A DNA stretch of 64,000 nucleotides from Filimonas sp. (GTDB lineage Bacteria > Bacteroidota > Bacteroidia > Chitinophagales > Chitinophagaceae): the NCBI GenBank assembly GCA_017306865.1, contig JAFKHH010000012.1:186001-250000 (forward strand), written 5' to 3'. The notes under the pieces are model-generated. The model was not told the origin of the DNA and searched no databases. It worked only from the letters and a program-made list of their open reading frames with translations. This document shows positions 24,518 to 32,410 of the stretch, piece by piece. A program made the translations under genes and the position numbers. Numbering within the stretch: the first letter of the stretch is position 1; every line of letters begins with the position of its first letter.

Positions 24518-26560
24518 ATGAATAAACTGGAGAATTATGTTTTAGGTAAATGGATGACGGGCGATGGCGAAGGCCAGCTTTTATATGATGCGGTGACAGG
24601 CGATACACTCGGCGCAGCATCTACCACAGGGCTCGATTTTGCAGGTATTTTACATTATGCCAGAACGCATGGCGGACCGGCTTTACGCAAAATGACCTTC
24701 CATGAGCGCGGACGCATGTTGCGGGCTTTGGCACTACACCTTACAGAGAAGAAAGAACTCTTTTATACAATCAGTTACAGAACGGGCGCTACGCGTGCAG
24801 ACAGTTGGATAGATATAGAAGGCGGTATTGGAAATTTGTTTGCTTACGCGTCTCTTCGCCGTAAGTTTCCGGATGAGCTATTTTGCTTAGATGGCGAAGG
24901 GCATGTGTTAAGTAAAACAGGCAGCTTTATGGGTCACCATTTGCTGTTGCCTAAAGAAGGTGCTGCTGTGCACATTAACGCATTTAACTTTCCTGTATGG
25001 GGCATGCTGGAAAAGATTGCCGTTAATTTATTGGCAGGTGTTCCGGCTATTGTAAAACCTGCAACCGTTACCAGCTTTTTGACAGAAGCAGTCGTAAAAG
25101 AAATTATTGCATCTGGCATATTACCAGACGGAGCGTTGCAATTGCTTTGTGGCTCTGCAGGAAGCCTGCTGGAGCATGTTACTTCGCAGGATGTGATCAC
25201 CTTTACAGGGTCTGCGTCTACAGGACTCATGCTAAAATCTTCCGCGAGGATACTGGGTGAAAATGTACCGTTTACAATGGAAGCAGATTCGCTGAACTGT
25301 ATTGTATTAGGAGAGGATGTACAGCCGGGTATGCCGGAATGGGACATCTTCATCAAAGAAGTAAGGAAAGAAATGACTGCAAAAGCGGGGCAGAAGTGTA
25401 CCGCTATCAGGCGCATATTTGTGCCGCAAAACAAACTGGAGGACGTAAGCATTGCATTAGGCAAAGCATTATCACAAACTACTATAGGTAACCCGTTAAA
25501 CGAAAAAGTACGAATGGGCGCATTGGCAGGGGCAGGCCAAAAGAAAGAAGTACTAAGCCAGGTGAATAAACTATTAGCATCCTCCCAGTTGATCTATGGC
25601 TCACTGGATAGCGTAGAAGTAATAGACGCAGACGCGGCAAAAGGCGCATTTATCAGTCCCTTATTATTGCTAAACGAGCAACCTTTTTCTTCGCCGGAAG
25701 TACACGAGGTAGAAGCATTTGGCCCCGTGTCCACATTAATGCCATATAACTCTACAGAAGAAGCGATAGCCTTATCCAAAATGGGAAAAGGCTCACTCGT
25801 AAGTACGATCGTAACAGCAGATAACAACATAGCAAAACAATACATCCTTGGTGCAGGGGCGTACCATGGGCGAATGCTCATTCTGAATAATGAATGCGCA
25901 AAAGAAAGCACAGGTCACGGCTCACCTTTGCCTTTGCTGGTACATGGTGGCCCCGGGCGTGCAGGCGGTGGGGAAGAAATGGGAGGGGTACGCGGTGTAA
26001 AACATTATATGCAGCGAGTAGCAATACAGGGCTCGCCAACCGCTATTACTGCAATAAGCAATGTATATCAGCCTGGTGCAGCACAGAAGGAAGATGTGGT
26101 ACATCCGTTCAGAAAGTATTTTGAAGACCTGCAAATTGGAGAAACCCTTGTTACTGCAAAACGGACGGTTACGGAGGCAGATATCAGCAACTTTGCCAAT
26201 CTTAGCTGGGATCACTTTTATGCACATACAGATCATACGGCTCTTGAAGGAACATTGTTTGAAAAGCCGGTGGCACATGGTTATTTCATTATGAGCGCGG
26301 CAGCCGGTCTTTTTGTAGATGCTAAAAAAGGGCCTGTTTTGCTGAACTATGGCATTGATGAGCTGCGGTTTACCAAACCTGTATATGCGGGGGACACTAT
26401 TGGGGTACGTTTAACCGTTAAAGAAAAGATAGCACAGGATCAAAAGACAGAAACGGACATACCACGAGGTGTTGTAAAATGGCATGTGGAAGTATATGAT
26501 CATATAAATGAAATTGTTGCTATTGCGACTATACTTACGATGGTTGCCAAAAGAGATTAA
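24518..26560 (+). CDS. paaZ: PaaZ-type bifunctional aldehyde dehydrogenase / oxepin-CoA hydrolase
   Basis: 680 residues from the ATG at 24518, the usual PaaZ length. N-terminal aldehyde dehydrogenase: catalytic Glu in MEADSLNC and catalytic Cys in AKAGQKCTAIRR. C-terminal MaoC-type hydratase (from about residue 525): NLSWDHFYAHTDH holds the Asp-His dyad and KPVAHGYFIMSAAAGLF follows. In phenylacetate catabolism it opens the oxepin-CoA ring and oxidises the aldehyde formed. Other paa genes are not in this window, so it may work with enzymes encoded elsewhere, together with the enoyl-CoA hydratase encoded just downstream. Confidence 0.92.
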   Translation: MNKLENYVLGKWMTGDGEGQLLYDAVTGDTLGAASTTGLDFAGILHYARTHGGPALRKMTFHERGRMLRALALHLTEKKELFYTISYRTGATRADSWIDIEGGIGNLFAYASLRRKFPDELFCLDGEGHVLSKTGSFMGHHLLLPKEGAAVHINAFNFPVWGMLEKIAVNLLAGVPAIVKPATVTSFLTEAVVKEIIASGILPDGALQLLCGSAGSLLEHVTSQDVITFTGSASTGLMLKSSARILGENVPFTMEADSLNCIVLGEDVQPGMPEWDIFIKEVRKEMTAKAGQKCTAIRRIFVPQNKLEDVSIALGKALSQTTIGNPLNEKVRMGALAGAGQKKEVLSQVNKLLASSQLIYGSLDSVEVIDADAAKGAFISPLLLLNEQPFSSPEVHEVEAFGPVSTLMPYNSTEEAIALSKMGKGSLVSTIVTADNNIAKQYILGAGAYHGRMLILNNECAKESTGHGSPLPLLVHGGPGRAGGGEEMGGVRGVKHYMQRVAIQGSPTAITAISNVYQPGAAQKEDVVHPFRKYFEDLQIGETLVTAKRTVTEADISNFANLSWDHFYAHTDHTALEGTLFEKPVAHGYFIMSAAAGLFVDAKKGPVLLNYGIDELRFTKPVYAGDTIGVRLTVKEKIAQDQKTETDIPRGVVKWHVEVYDHINEIVAIATILTMVAKRD

Positions 26561-26632
26561 AAAAATAAATATTAGTTAAGATGCCTCTAGTCAAAAGGGT
26601 ATTCTTGAAATAAATTTTTAAATTAGCCTAAG

Positions 26633-26682
26633 CTTGCCACGGTAACTACAAACTTAATTGTGGCGACTGTGGCAAGTTTTTT
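26633..26682 (+). terminator. Terminator of paaZ
   Basis: CTTGCCAC / GTGGCAAG stem with a 28-base loop, followed by six T residues. Confidence 0.6.
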
Positions 26683-26777
26683 AAAGAGGCAATCTCAAAA
26701 ACATTCTTCGTATAAATGGCATACTTGTAGTACTAATAAAAGCATGCTATTGATTTTATAAAATAAAAATTGTCACT

Positions 26778-27572
26778 ATGATAGTAGATGTAAAAGACGC
26801 CCAGGAAGGATATGTAAAAACAGAAACACACAACCACATTGCAACCATCGAATTTTACCATCCCCAAAGCAACTCACTGCCCTCCAAACTGCTTACAGAT
26901 CTTGCTCACGAAATTGTATATGCAGGCAACAACAAGGATGTTCATGTAATTATTTTGCAATCTGCAGGGAGTAAAGCATTTTGTGCGGGGGCATCTTTTG
27001 ATGAGTTAATGGCGATCCAGACAGAGCAACAAGGCACACAATTTTTTAGTGGATTTGCGCACGTGATCAATGCCATGCGCAAATGCCCTAAGTTCATTAT
27101 AGCACGTGTACATGGTAAATGTGTTGGCGGCGGCGTAGGATTAGCTGCTGCAGCAGACTATGCTATTGCTGTAGAAGGCGCTGAAATAAAACTGAGTGAA
27201 CTTTCTGTAGGCATAGGGCCATTTGTAGTAGGCCCTGCGGTAGAAAGAAAGATCGGCGCATCATCCTTTGGCCAGTTGGCAATTGATGCAGGCATGTGGC
27301 GCAATGGAGATTGGGCAAGAAGAAAAGGCTTGTATGCAGAATTGCATCCAAGTATAGAAAGCATGGATGAGTCCATTGCAAGACTGTCAAACACACTTGC
27401 GCATTCTAACCAGGAAGCAATGCTGGAAATGAAAAAAATGTTCTGGAAAGGAACAGAGCATTGGGACCAGTTCCTGCAGGAGCGTGCTGCGGTGAGTGGT
27501 AAACTGGTATTAAGTAAACATACGAAAGACTTTATACAGGCATTTAAAGCGAAACAAAAGCTCGCCGTTTAA
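26778..27572 (+). CDS. Enoyl-CoA hydratase/isomerase family protein
   Basis: 264 residues. Crotonase fold with oxyanion-hole segments AFCAGASFDEL and GKCVGGGVGLAAAADYAIA, and SELSVGIGPFVVGPAVERKIG. The usual active-site Glu pair is unclear: position one has GGG-V-G and the second lies in KLSELSVGI, so isomerase versus hydratase activity cannot be decided. It lies 217 bases after paaZ with a terminator between, but its family fits the phenylacetate pathway (paaF/paaG-like). Assignment as such is inference. Confidence 0.82.
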   Translation: MIVDVKDAQEGYVKTETHNHIATIEFYHPQSNSLPSKLLTDLAHEIVYAGNNKDVHVIILQSAGSKAFCAGASFDELMAIQTEQQGTQFFSGFAHVINAMRKCPKFIIARVHGKCVGGGVGLAAAADYAIAVEGAEIKLSELSVGIGPFVVGPAVERKIGASSFGQLAIDAGMWRNGDWARRKGLYAELHPSIESMDESIARLSNTLAHSNQEAMLEMKKMFWKGTEHWDQFLQERAAVSGKLVLSKHTKDFIQAFKAKQKLAV

Positions 27573-27635
27573 TTGTATATAAATATATGTTGCCGGTTAC
27601 CGGTTATCCAGTTAGCTGGTAACTTGTAACCGGTT

Positions 27636-28181
27636 CTATTTCTTACAGGCACTGTCTTTCAACTCACTCATACCGCCAGCCATATTGATCACCTTGCCAA
27701 ATCCATTTTGATTGAGCAAATAAGCGGCCTGTCTGCTGCGATGACTATGCGAGCAATACACAATTATCTCTGACGATTTATATCCTTGCAATTCGCTTAT
27801 GCGTTCCTGCAAATTTTGTACTGGTATATTCAGTGCATTTTTCAATGTGCCAAAATCTGGATTTCTCTTTCCTTCAAATTCTTCTTTCGTGCGTACATCC
27901 AGCAAAACCGTTTTGGGATGTGAAGCAATATAATCACAGATGTCGTCCGGCTGTATGCTAATGAAACCTACGGTAGCTTTATTTACAAGCTCCATTTTGC
28001 AGTGCGGGCATTTCCCTGGCCCATTAAAAAGAATCGTATCGCAATCATATCCGCAAGGCAGACACTGATATTGTATGGCTGTTGCTTTTTCTCTTTTTGC
28101 ATTTGATGAAGATGCACAGCGGACAAATAGCGCAGTAATGAGCATAGCCGAAGCAATGATACTTAACCGGATCGTATTCAT
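27636..28181 (-). CDS. Lipoprotein with metal-binding and rhodanese domains
   Basis: 181 residues. Lipoprotein signal ending LFVRC. A Cys-rich zinc-ribbon-like segment CLPCGYDCDTILFNGPGKC-PHCKMEL (about residues 40-65) resembles heavy-metal-binding domains of copper-related exported proteins. The rhodanese domain (about 80-175) has DVRTKEEFEGK and the catalytic Cys loop CSHSHRS, so it could transfer sulfane sulfur. The lipid anchor places it in the periplasm. Its stop overlaps nothing; the following gene is 19 bases upstream on the same strand. Confidence 0.85.
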   Translation of the reverse strand: MNTIRLSIIASAMLITALFVRCASSSNAKREKATAIQYQCLPCGYDCDTILFNGPGKCPHCKMELVNKATVGFISIQPDDICDYIASHPKTVLLDVRTKEEFEGKRNPDFGTLKNALNIPVQNLQERISELQGYKSSEIIVYCSHSHRSRQAAYLLNQNGFGKVINMAGGMSELKDSACKK

Positions 28182-28200
28182 AATAAGCGTTAAGGGGTAT

Positions 28201-28839
28201 TTATTTTTTGAAAGAGAGACCTTCGTCTTTTAATGCCTGCTTTAATTTAGGAATGCTTGATGGTCCCATACCGTGCAGGCCTAATATATCCGCCTCTGAA
28301 TATTTTGAAAGCTGTGTGGCTGTTTTAATGCCTTTGTTTTCTAATGCACGTCTTGCAGGAGCGGATAATATTGATAGCAATCCCGTCTGTGGTTTCTTTG
28401 CTGCTTCGCAAACAGGGCATGTAGGGCAATCGCTGGACTTGTAATAGGTATGTCCTTTCGGGCAGGTACGTTGGCTTTTCTTTTTCTCCTTCTCTATATT
28501 TTCCTGTACACGGAATTTTACAATCTGGCTAATGAGGGTAGCAGGCAATGGCCTATCTAAAGGAAATTGAACAGCTCCTTTTGAACTTGCATAAGCCGCC
28601 AGTTCTTTTTTAAAATTTATGATGCCGGACGGGGCAGGATAGAATCCGATGTGATGGTTATAGCCTGCAAAGTGAACTAAATTACCATGCAATTTAAATG
28701 TAGGCATTGCGTAATTGATCGTTTCTTCCGCATTTGGAGCAGCCTTATGAATGATCTGCCGTATTTGTTGTAGCAGCTTTTGTGTTTCCTTAGGAAATCC
28801 GGCAATGTAGTCATCGATGTTGTCAGGTGTAGCACGCAT
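28201..28839 (-). CDS. DUF1801 - zinc ribbon - helix-hairpin-helix fusion protein
   Basis: 212 residues. N-terminal DUF1801/YdhG-like domain (DNIDDYIAGFPKETQKLLQQ ... MPTFKLHGNLVHFAGYNHHIG, about residues 5-115), a short zinc ribbon (CPKGHTYYKSSDC-PTCPVC), then a C-terminal helix-hairpin-helix domain like the RNA polymerase alpha C-terminal domain (LENKGIKTATQLSKYSEADILGLHGMGPSSIPKL). The mixture suggests a nucleic-acid or protein-binding role, but no function is known. It precedes the rhodanese lipoprotein by 19 bases and may share its transcript. Confidence 0.8.
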   Translation of the reverse strand: MRATPDNIDDYIAGFPKETQKLLQQIRQIIHKAAPNAEETINYAMPTFKLHGNLVHFAGYNHHIGFYPAPSGIINFKKELAAYASSKGAVQFPLDRPLPATLISQIVKFRVQENIEKEKKKSQRTCPKGHTYYKSSDCPTCPVCEAAKKPQTGLLSILSAPARRALENKGIKTATQLSKYSEADILGLHGMGPSSIPKLKQALKDEGLSFKK

Positions 28840-28943
28840 AATAAATGATTTTAACTGCTACTATAATACACAATAAAGATGAAAGGAGAAAGTTGTTTAG
28901 GATGAAATGCTTTATTAAATGACGGGCGATAAAATGTGCGTGT

Positions 28944-29537
28944 TTATTGCTGTGCAGGAATATCTGATCCCAGTTCGTATTCATCCTCACTGAATATTTT
29001 ATTGATCTTCGGTTGAAGAATCCAAATGCCCACAGGCAAAACCCAAAATAAGAAAAACAAACCTGCGTATTCTTTAAATGAAGCAATGCGTTTATACTGT
29101 ATTGATTTGAGACATTTTGCAATAAAATAAAACGAATAAAGAATGCAATAAATGCAAAAGAAACAGCCAAGCCCTACAGCAAAAAGGAACAATTCTTCAG
29201 GTGGTGTTCTTTGGTTTGAACCACTTTGTTTATCAAATACAGCGTACATCAGTAAGCCTAAAAAATAAATGCAAGGAGTTAAGAGAAATCCCTTGAATAA
29301 TGAGAGCTTCATATGGAGTCCTGTTTCCAGAAGTTTTCTGTGCAGTAAAACACCAGTCGAATACATCCATGCCAGCCAGCCTAACATAACGATCGATAAA
29401 AAGAACGGTCCAATTGTATCTAATATTGGGATATTTAAATTTACGATCAAAGCGACGATTAAGAAAAACGCACCGACAGGAGCAATAAAGATCAGGAGAA
29501 AAATTGCATAATGCCTTAATTGAACAAAACGTTGCAT
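28944..29537 (-). CDS. Multi-pass membrane protein, unknown function
   Basis: 197 residues with about five membrane helices (AIFLLIFIAPVGAFFLIVALIV, TIGPFFLSIVMLGWLAWMYS, FLLTPCIYFLGLLMYAVF, LFAVGLGCFFCIYCILYSFYFI and YAGLFFLFWVLPVGIWIL) and a short acidic cytoplasmic tail. No family was recognised. A good promoter (29563-29593) lies directly upstream and partly within the previous gene's 3' end. Confidence 0.75.
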   Translation of the reverse strand: MQRFVQLRHYAIFLLIFIAPVGAFFLIVALIVNLNIPILDTIGPFFLSIVMLGWLAWMYSTGVLLHRKLLETGLHMKLSLFKGFLLTPCIYFLGLLMYAVFDKQSGSNQRTPPEELFLFAVGLGCFFCIYCILYSFYFIAKCLKSIQYKRIASFKEYAGLFFLFWVLPVGIWILQPKINKIFSEDEYELGSDIPAQQ

Positions 29538-29562
29538 GCGGTAAAGGGTTAATGATGGTATC

Positions 29563-29593
29563 CAAAGATATTACTTTGCCACGATAGAATCAA
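29563..29593 (-). promoter_or_regulatory. Promoter of the membrane protein gene, inside the preceding gene's 3' end
   Basis: Minus-strand TTG at 29593-29591, 20-base spacer, then TATCTTTG at 29570-29563. The -33 element and spacer lie in the last codons of the hydrolase gene, and the -7 box begins one base past its stop. Confidence 0.65.
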
Positions 29594-30395
29594 TCATTGC
29601 CTGATATTCCGGGTTATCTGTAATGCCATTGTGCGATTGGTTGTGCAATGTGATGAGTGTGTCGCCTGGCTTAAACAATGCTTGCAATTTTAACGAAGAA
29701 CCATAATAAATAACCTCATCTGCATCTCCATGGAAGATCGTAACAGGACATTGGATACTTCTGATATATTCATTAATAGGAAATCTATACTTTAAAATAA
29801 ACGACGGAACAATAGGCACTTTATGTTTCACCAGGTCAGTAAAGCTGTAGTATGGCGCCTGTAAGATCAATTGTTTAGGATGATTGTCTGCCGCTAGCTT
29901 AGCCGCAGCACCAGTACCAACCGAATACCCAATAATAATAATTTTGTCCTCTGTATAATGTTTCTTCAATTCATTGTAAGCAGTCTGCACGTCTTCAAAG
30001 AATGTTTGTTGCCCGGTAATTTTACCTGTGCTTTTCCCATAACCTCTGTAATCTAATATAAACACATCGTAGCCATGTTTTGTGTATGCTGTATTTACCT
30101 CTCCCCAGGAATCGACAGAGCCCGCGTTTCCATGTAAGTAAAAAATAAGCCCTTTAGCACTATCTGCTTTAAATAATAATCCATGTAATGTAGCCTGATC
30201 GTCCCGTTTAATAAAGATCTCTTCAAATGGTTGTTTGAAACTGAATCTATGATCTGCTGAAAGAGATTCAGGAAAAAAGATCAGTTTTTCCTGGAAAAAA
30301 TAAAGCAAGGCACAAACGAACACATATAAGCAAACTACTATTGTAAGAATGGTTTGTAACATTTTTCGAATGTTTTTCTTGGCCATACAATTCAT
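29571..30395 (-). CDS. Membrane-anchored alpha/beta hydrolase
   Basis: 274 residues (ATG at 30395; ATG at 30386 gives 271). One N-terminal helix (ILTIVVCLYVFVCALLYFF) followed by a serine hydrolase of the BEM46/YfhR type: HGNAGS oxyanion loop (LIFYLHGNAGSVDSWG), nucleophile elbow GYSVGTGAA, acid in FHGDADEVI and His in NQSHNGI. Probably faces the periplasm from its anchor. Substrate unknown. Confidence 0.85.
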   Translation of the reverse strand: MNCMAKKNIRKMLQTILTIVVCLYVFVCALLYFFQEKLIFFPESLSADHRFSFKQPFEEIFIKRDDQATLHGLLFKADSAKGLIFYLHGNAGSVDSWGEVNTAYTKHGYDVFILDYRGYGKSTGKITGQQTFFEDVQTAYNELKKHYTEDKIIIIGYSVGTGAAAKLAADNHPKQLILQAPYYSFTDLVKHKVPIVPSFILKYRFPINEYIRSIQCPVTIFHGDADEVIYYGSSLKLQALFKPGDTLITLHNQSHNGITDNPEYQAMIDSIVAK

Positions 30396-30416
30396 GAATT
30401 AATTACAACACAATCT

Positions 30417-30447
30417 AAAAAAAGCCGGCTATTCAGCCGGCTTTTTT
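30417..30447 (-). terminator. Terminator of the DUF695 protein gene
   Basis: AGCCGGCT / AGCCGGCT stem with loop ATTC; A- and T-runs on both sides. On the minus strand it follows the DUF695 stop by 7 bases. Confidence 0.9.
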
Positions 30448-30454
30448 ACCTGAT

Positions 30455-31540
30455 TTATTCCTGCATAAACCTGGCAACAGTTTGCCAGTACTTGTCTTTA
30501 TAAATATCGAAACTAATATCTATTTGCTGGCTATACTCTTTCTCTATGTTTTGCATAACAGAAGATGGTTTTCTGAAGTCTTTACAGGCAAAGTAAATTT
30601 GGCGTAAACCATCTGCTGTTTCCCTGCCCACATTTAGATAACCATCTACATCTTGTAGTTGCGCTGACAACTCTTCTTCTATTTGATCCATTAATTTGTA
30701 AGACCGTTCGTCAGGCATACCGCTATCATTAGCAGAAGGATATTTTATGGAGATAGTTAAGAACCAGGGGTGAGATGGTTTTGCATCCCATTGTAAAAGG
30801 TCAGCATTTACCACTGCAATAAGAGGCTTGCCATTTTGCAAAGTTCCTTCCAGTGCGGAGTAACCATCGTTCTCTGTATTACGTCTCGTGCCTTCATATT
30901 TTTCAATAAACTCCTTCTCGCGCCAGTTGAGGTAATCTTTCAATTTATCGAGCGGTATTAATTCTTCCTGTGTGTCGTTTTTTCCTGCTATACTCAGCTT
31001 ATCGATGGTCGAGGCAAAGGTGAGCTCACCAAGATAATTGTCCAAGAAAATGTACACGCCGTTTGTTATAGCATCCTTGTCTGCTTCATTATACTCATCA
31101 TGTACAATAGTAATATTTATTTCGTCGGGGTATGCGGCATTATTTGTAGCAAAGAAGTGCATGTTTTGGGTATTGAATGTGTAGTTGCCCATTTGCACAG
31201 AAAAATCTCCGGCCTGTTTATGTTTCGTAAACAGCCAGCCATTTATTTTGGGCGCTGCATCTACCAGTTCTTCAACATTCACCATGTTCTTAATGTTGCC
31301 ATCAGCCGTAAACACCAGCTCTGCTTCGTTGTCATTAGCCATTCCTGTCAGGAAAAAGAATCCGGGTTTTATTTTCTTTAGTTCTTCTGAAAGCGGATTG
31401 AGAAACAGGCGTTCAATGTCTCCTTTCTGTTTTACCACATCGAAAAATTTTCTTTCATTTTTCTGAAACCAATTCCAGAATTCAGCATAAGAAGTAGCTG
31501 TTTTTTCTTTCTTGCCAAGAATGTTCTTTAAAAAGCCCAT
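30455..31540 (-). CDS. DUF695 domain protein
   Basis: 361 residues, no signal peptide. The C-terminal part (about 220-360) matches DUF695: NGKPLIAVVNADLLQWDAKPSHPWFLTISIKY, DERSYKLMDQIEEELSAQL, then GRETADGLRQIYFACKDF. The N-terminal 200 residues form a second, similar-sized module (FWNWFQKNERKFFDVVKQKG ... HDEYNEADKDAITNGVYIFLDNYLGE). Function unknown. It has one of the best promoters in the window. Confidence 0.78.
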   Translation of the reverse strand: MGFLKNILGKKEKTATSYAEFWNWFQKNERKFFDVVKQKGDIERLFLNPLSEELKKIKPGFFFLTGMANDNEAELVFTADGNIKNMVNVEELVDAAPKINGWLFTKHKQAGDFSVQMGNYTFNTQNMHFFATNNAAYPDEINITIVHDEYNEADKDAITNGVYIFLDNYLGELTFASTIDKLSIAGKNDTQEELIPLDKLKDYLNWREKEFIEKYEGTRRNTENDGYSALEGTLQNGKPLIAVVNADLLQWDAKPSHPWFLTISIKYPSANDSGMPDERSYKLMDQIEEELSAQLQDVDGYLNVGRETADGLRQIYFACKDFRKPSSVMQNIEKEYSQQIDISFDIYKDKYWQTVARFMQE

Positions 31541-31593
31541 GTTTTAAAGTTTAGTTGAAAGGATAACGACACTTTGCTTTTGAATATTGCTAC

Positions 31594-31622
31594 CAAATGT
31601 AGAAGGATTTTTATTGCAGCAA
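31594..31622 (-). promoter_or_regulatory. Promoter of the DUF695 gene
   Basis: Minus-strand TTG at 31622-31620, 18-base spacer, -7 box TACATTTG at 31601-31594. Leader about 53 bases. Confidence 0.65.
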
Positions 31623-31628
31623 TAAAAA

Positions 31629-31648
31629 TGCCGGCTAAAAAGCCGGCA
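31629..31648 (-). terminator. Terminator of the carbonic anhydrase operon
   Basis: TGCCGGCT-AAAA-AGCCGGCA stem; on the minus strand it is followed by TTTTTATT. It lies 29 bases past the stop codon. Confidence 0.85.
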
Positions 31649-31677
31649 CCAAATAAACAGCAGGGGTACGTAAAAAA

Positions 31678-32310
31678 TTACATATCGTATTGATATAATG
31701 GATCTATCGGCGTACCGGCAGTCATTTCAAATACCGGCTTGATCAAACCGTCTTTGAGGCCGTACACCCAGCCATGCAGGTGAGGTCGTTGCTCCTCTTT
31801 CCATGCACGCTGTATAATAGATGTTTTTGCAAGGTGTATTACTTGTTCTACCACGTTCAATTCTACCAGGCGGTCAAACCTGTTTTCTTCGTTTTCTATC
31901 GCATTTAATTCATCGTTGTGCAGACGATAGACGTCTTTAATATTGCGCAGCCACATATTCAACACCTGTTTGTAGTCCGTATTTGTCATAGCAGCTTTTA
32001 CACCGCCACAACCATAGTGACCGCAAACAATTACATGCTTCACTTTCAGGTGCGCTACCGCATACTCCAGTACACTTAGTAAGTTTACGTCTGTGTGTAT
32101 TACCAGGTTCGCAATATTTCTATGTACAAATATTTCGCCCGGTTGCGTGTTGGTAATTTCATTTGCAGGTACACGGCTATCGCTGCAACCAATCCACAAA
32201 AACTCCGGCGTTTGTATGTGTGCCAGCCTGTCAAAATACTGCGGGTCATCTGTTACTTTCTCTTTTGCCCATGCTTTATTTTCTAATAACAATTTTTCGT
32301 AAACTTTCAT
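31678..32310 (-). CDS. can: Beta-class carbonic anhydrase
   Basis: 210 residues. Interconverts CO2 and bicarbonate. Zinc ligands C42, H98 and C101 and the Asp-Arg dyad D44/R46 are visible in GCSDSRVP and CGHYGCGG. Length and motifs match Can-type enzymes. It follows a SulP anion transporter gene on the same strand, 100 bases downstream, a pairing common in bacteria that suggests joint bicarbonate uptake and use. Confidence 0.95.
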   Translation of the reverse strand: MKVYEKLLLENKAWAKEKVTDDPQYFDRLAHIQTPEFLWIGCSDSRVPANEITNTQPGEIFVHRNIANLVIHTDVNLLSVLEYAVAHLKVKHVIVCGHYGCGGVKAAMTNTDYKQVLNMWLRNIKDVYRLHNDELNAIENEENRFDRLVELNVVEQVIHLAKTSIIQRAWKEEQRPHLHGWVYGLKDGLIKPVFEMTAGTPIDPLYQYDM

Positions 32311-32344
32311 TCTTCTAATTTTTTCAATGAATAAATAATGTCAG

Positions 32345-32408
32345 GAATATTTACCATTTCAACATTTCACTTTAATGAAACGCTGAAATATTTAAACTTT
32401 TGAAACCT
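32345..32408 (+). repeat. Word-like intergenic repeat, family D
   Basis: Tract of TTTCAACATTTCAC, AATGAAACGCTGAAA and CTTTTGAAACC, mixing direct and inverted TTTCA/TGAAA words, between can and the SulP gene. Confidence 0.6.
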
Positions 32409-32410
32409 GT

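Noticed and set aside
29233-29565. 110-codon minus-strand frame
   Set aside because: It overlaps the membrane protein gene in another frame; only the latter has coherent membrane helices and a promoter.
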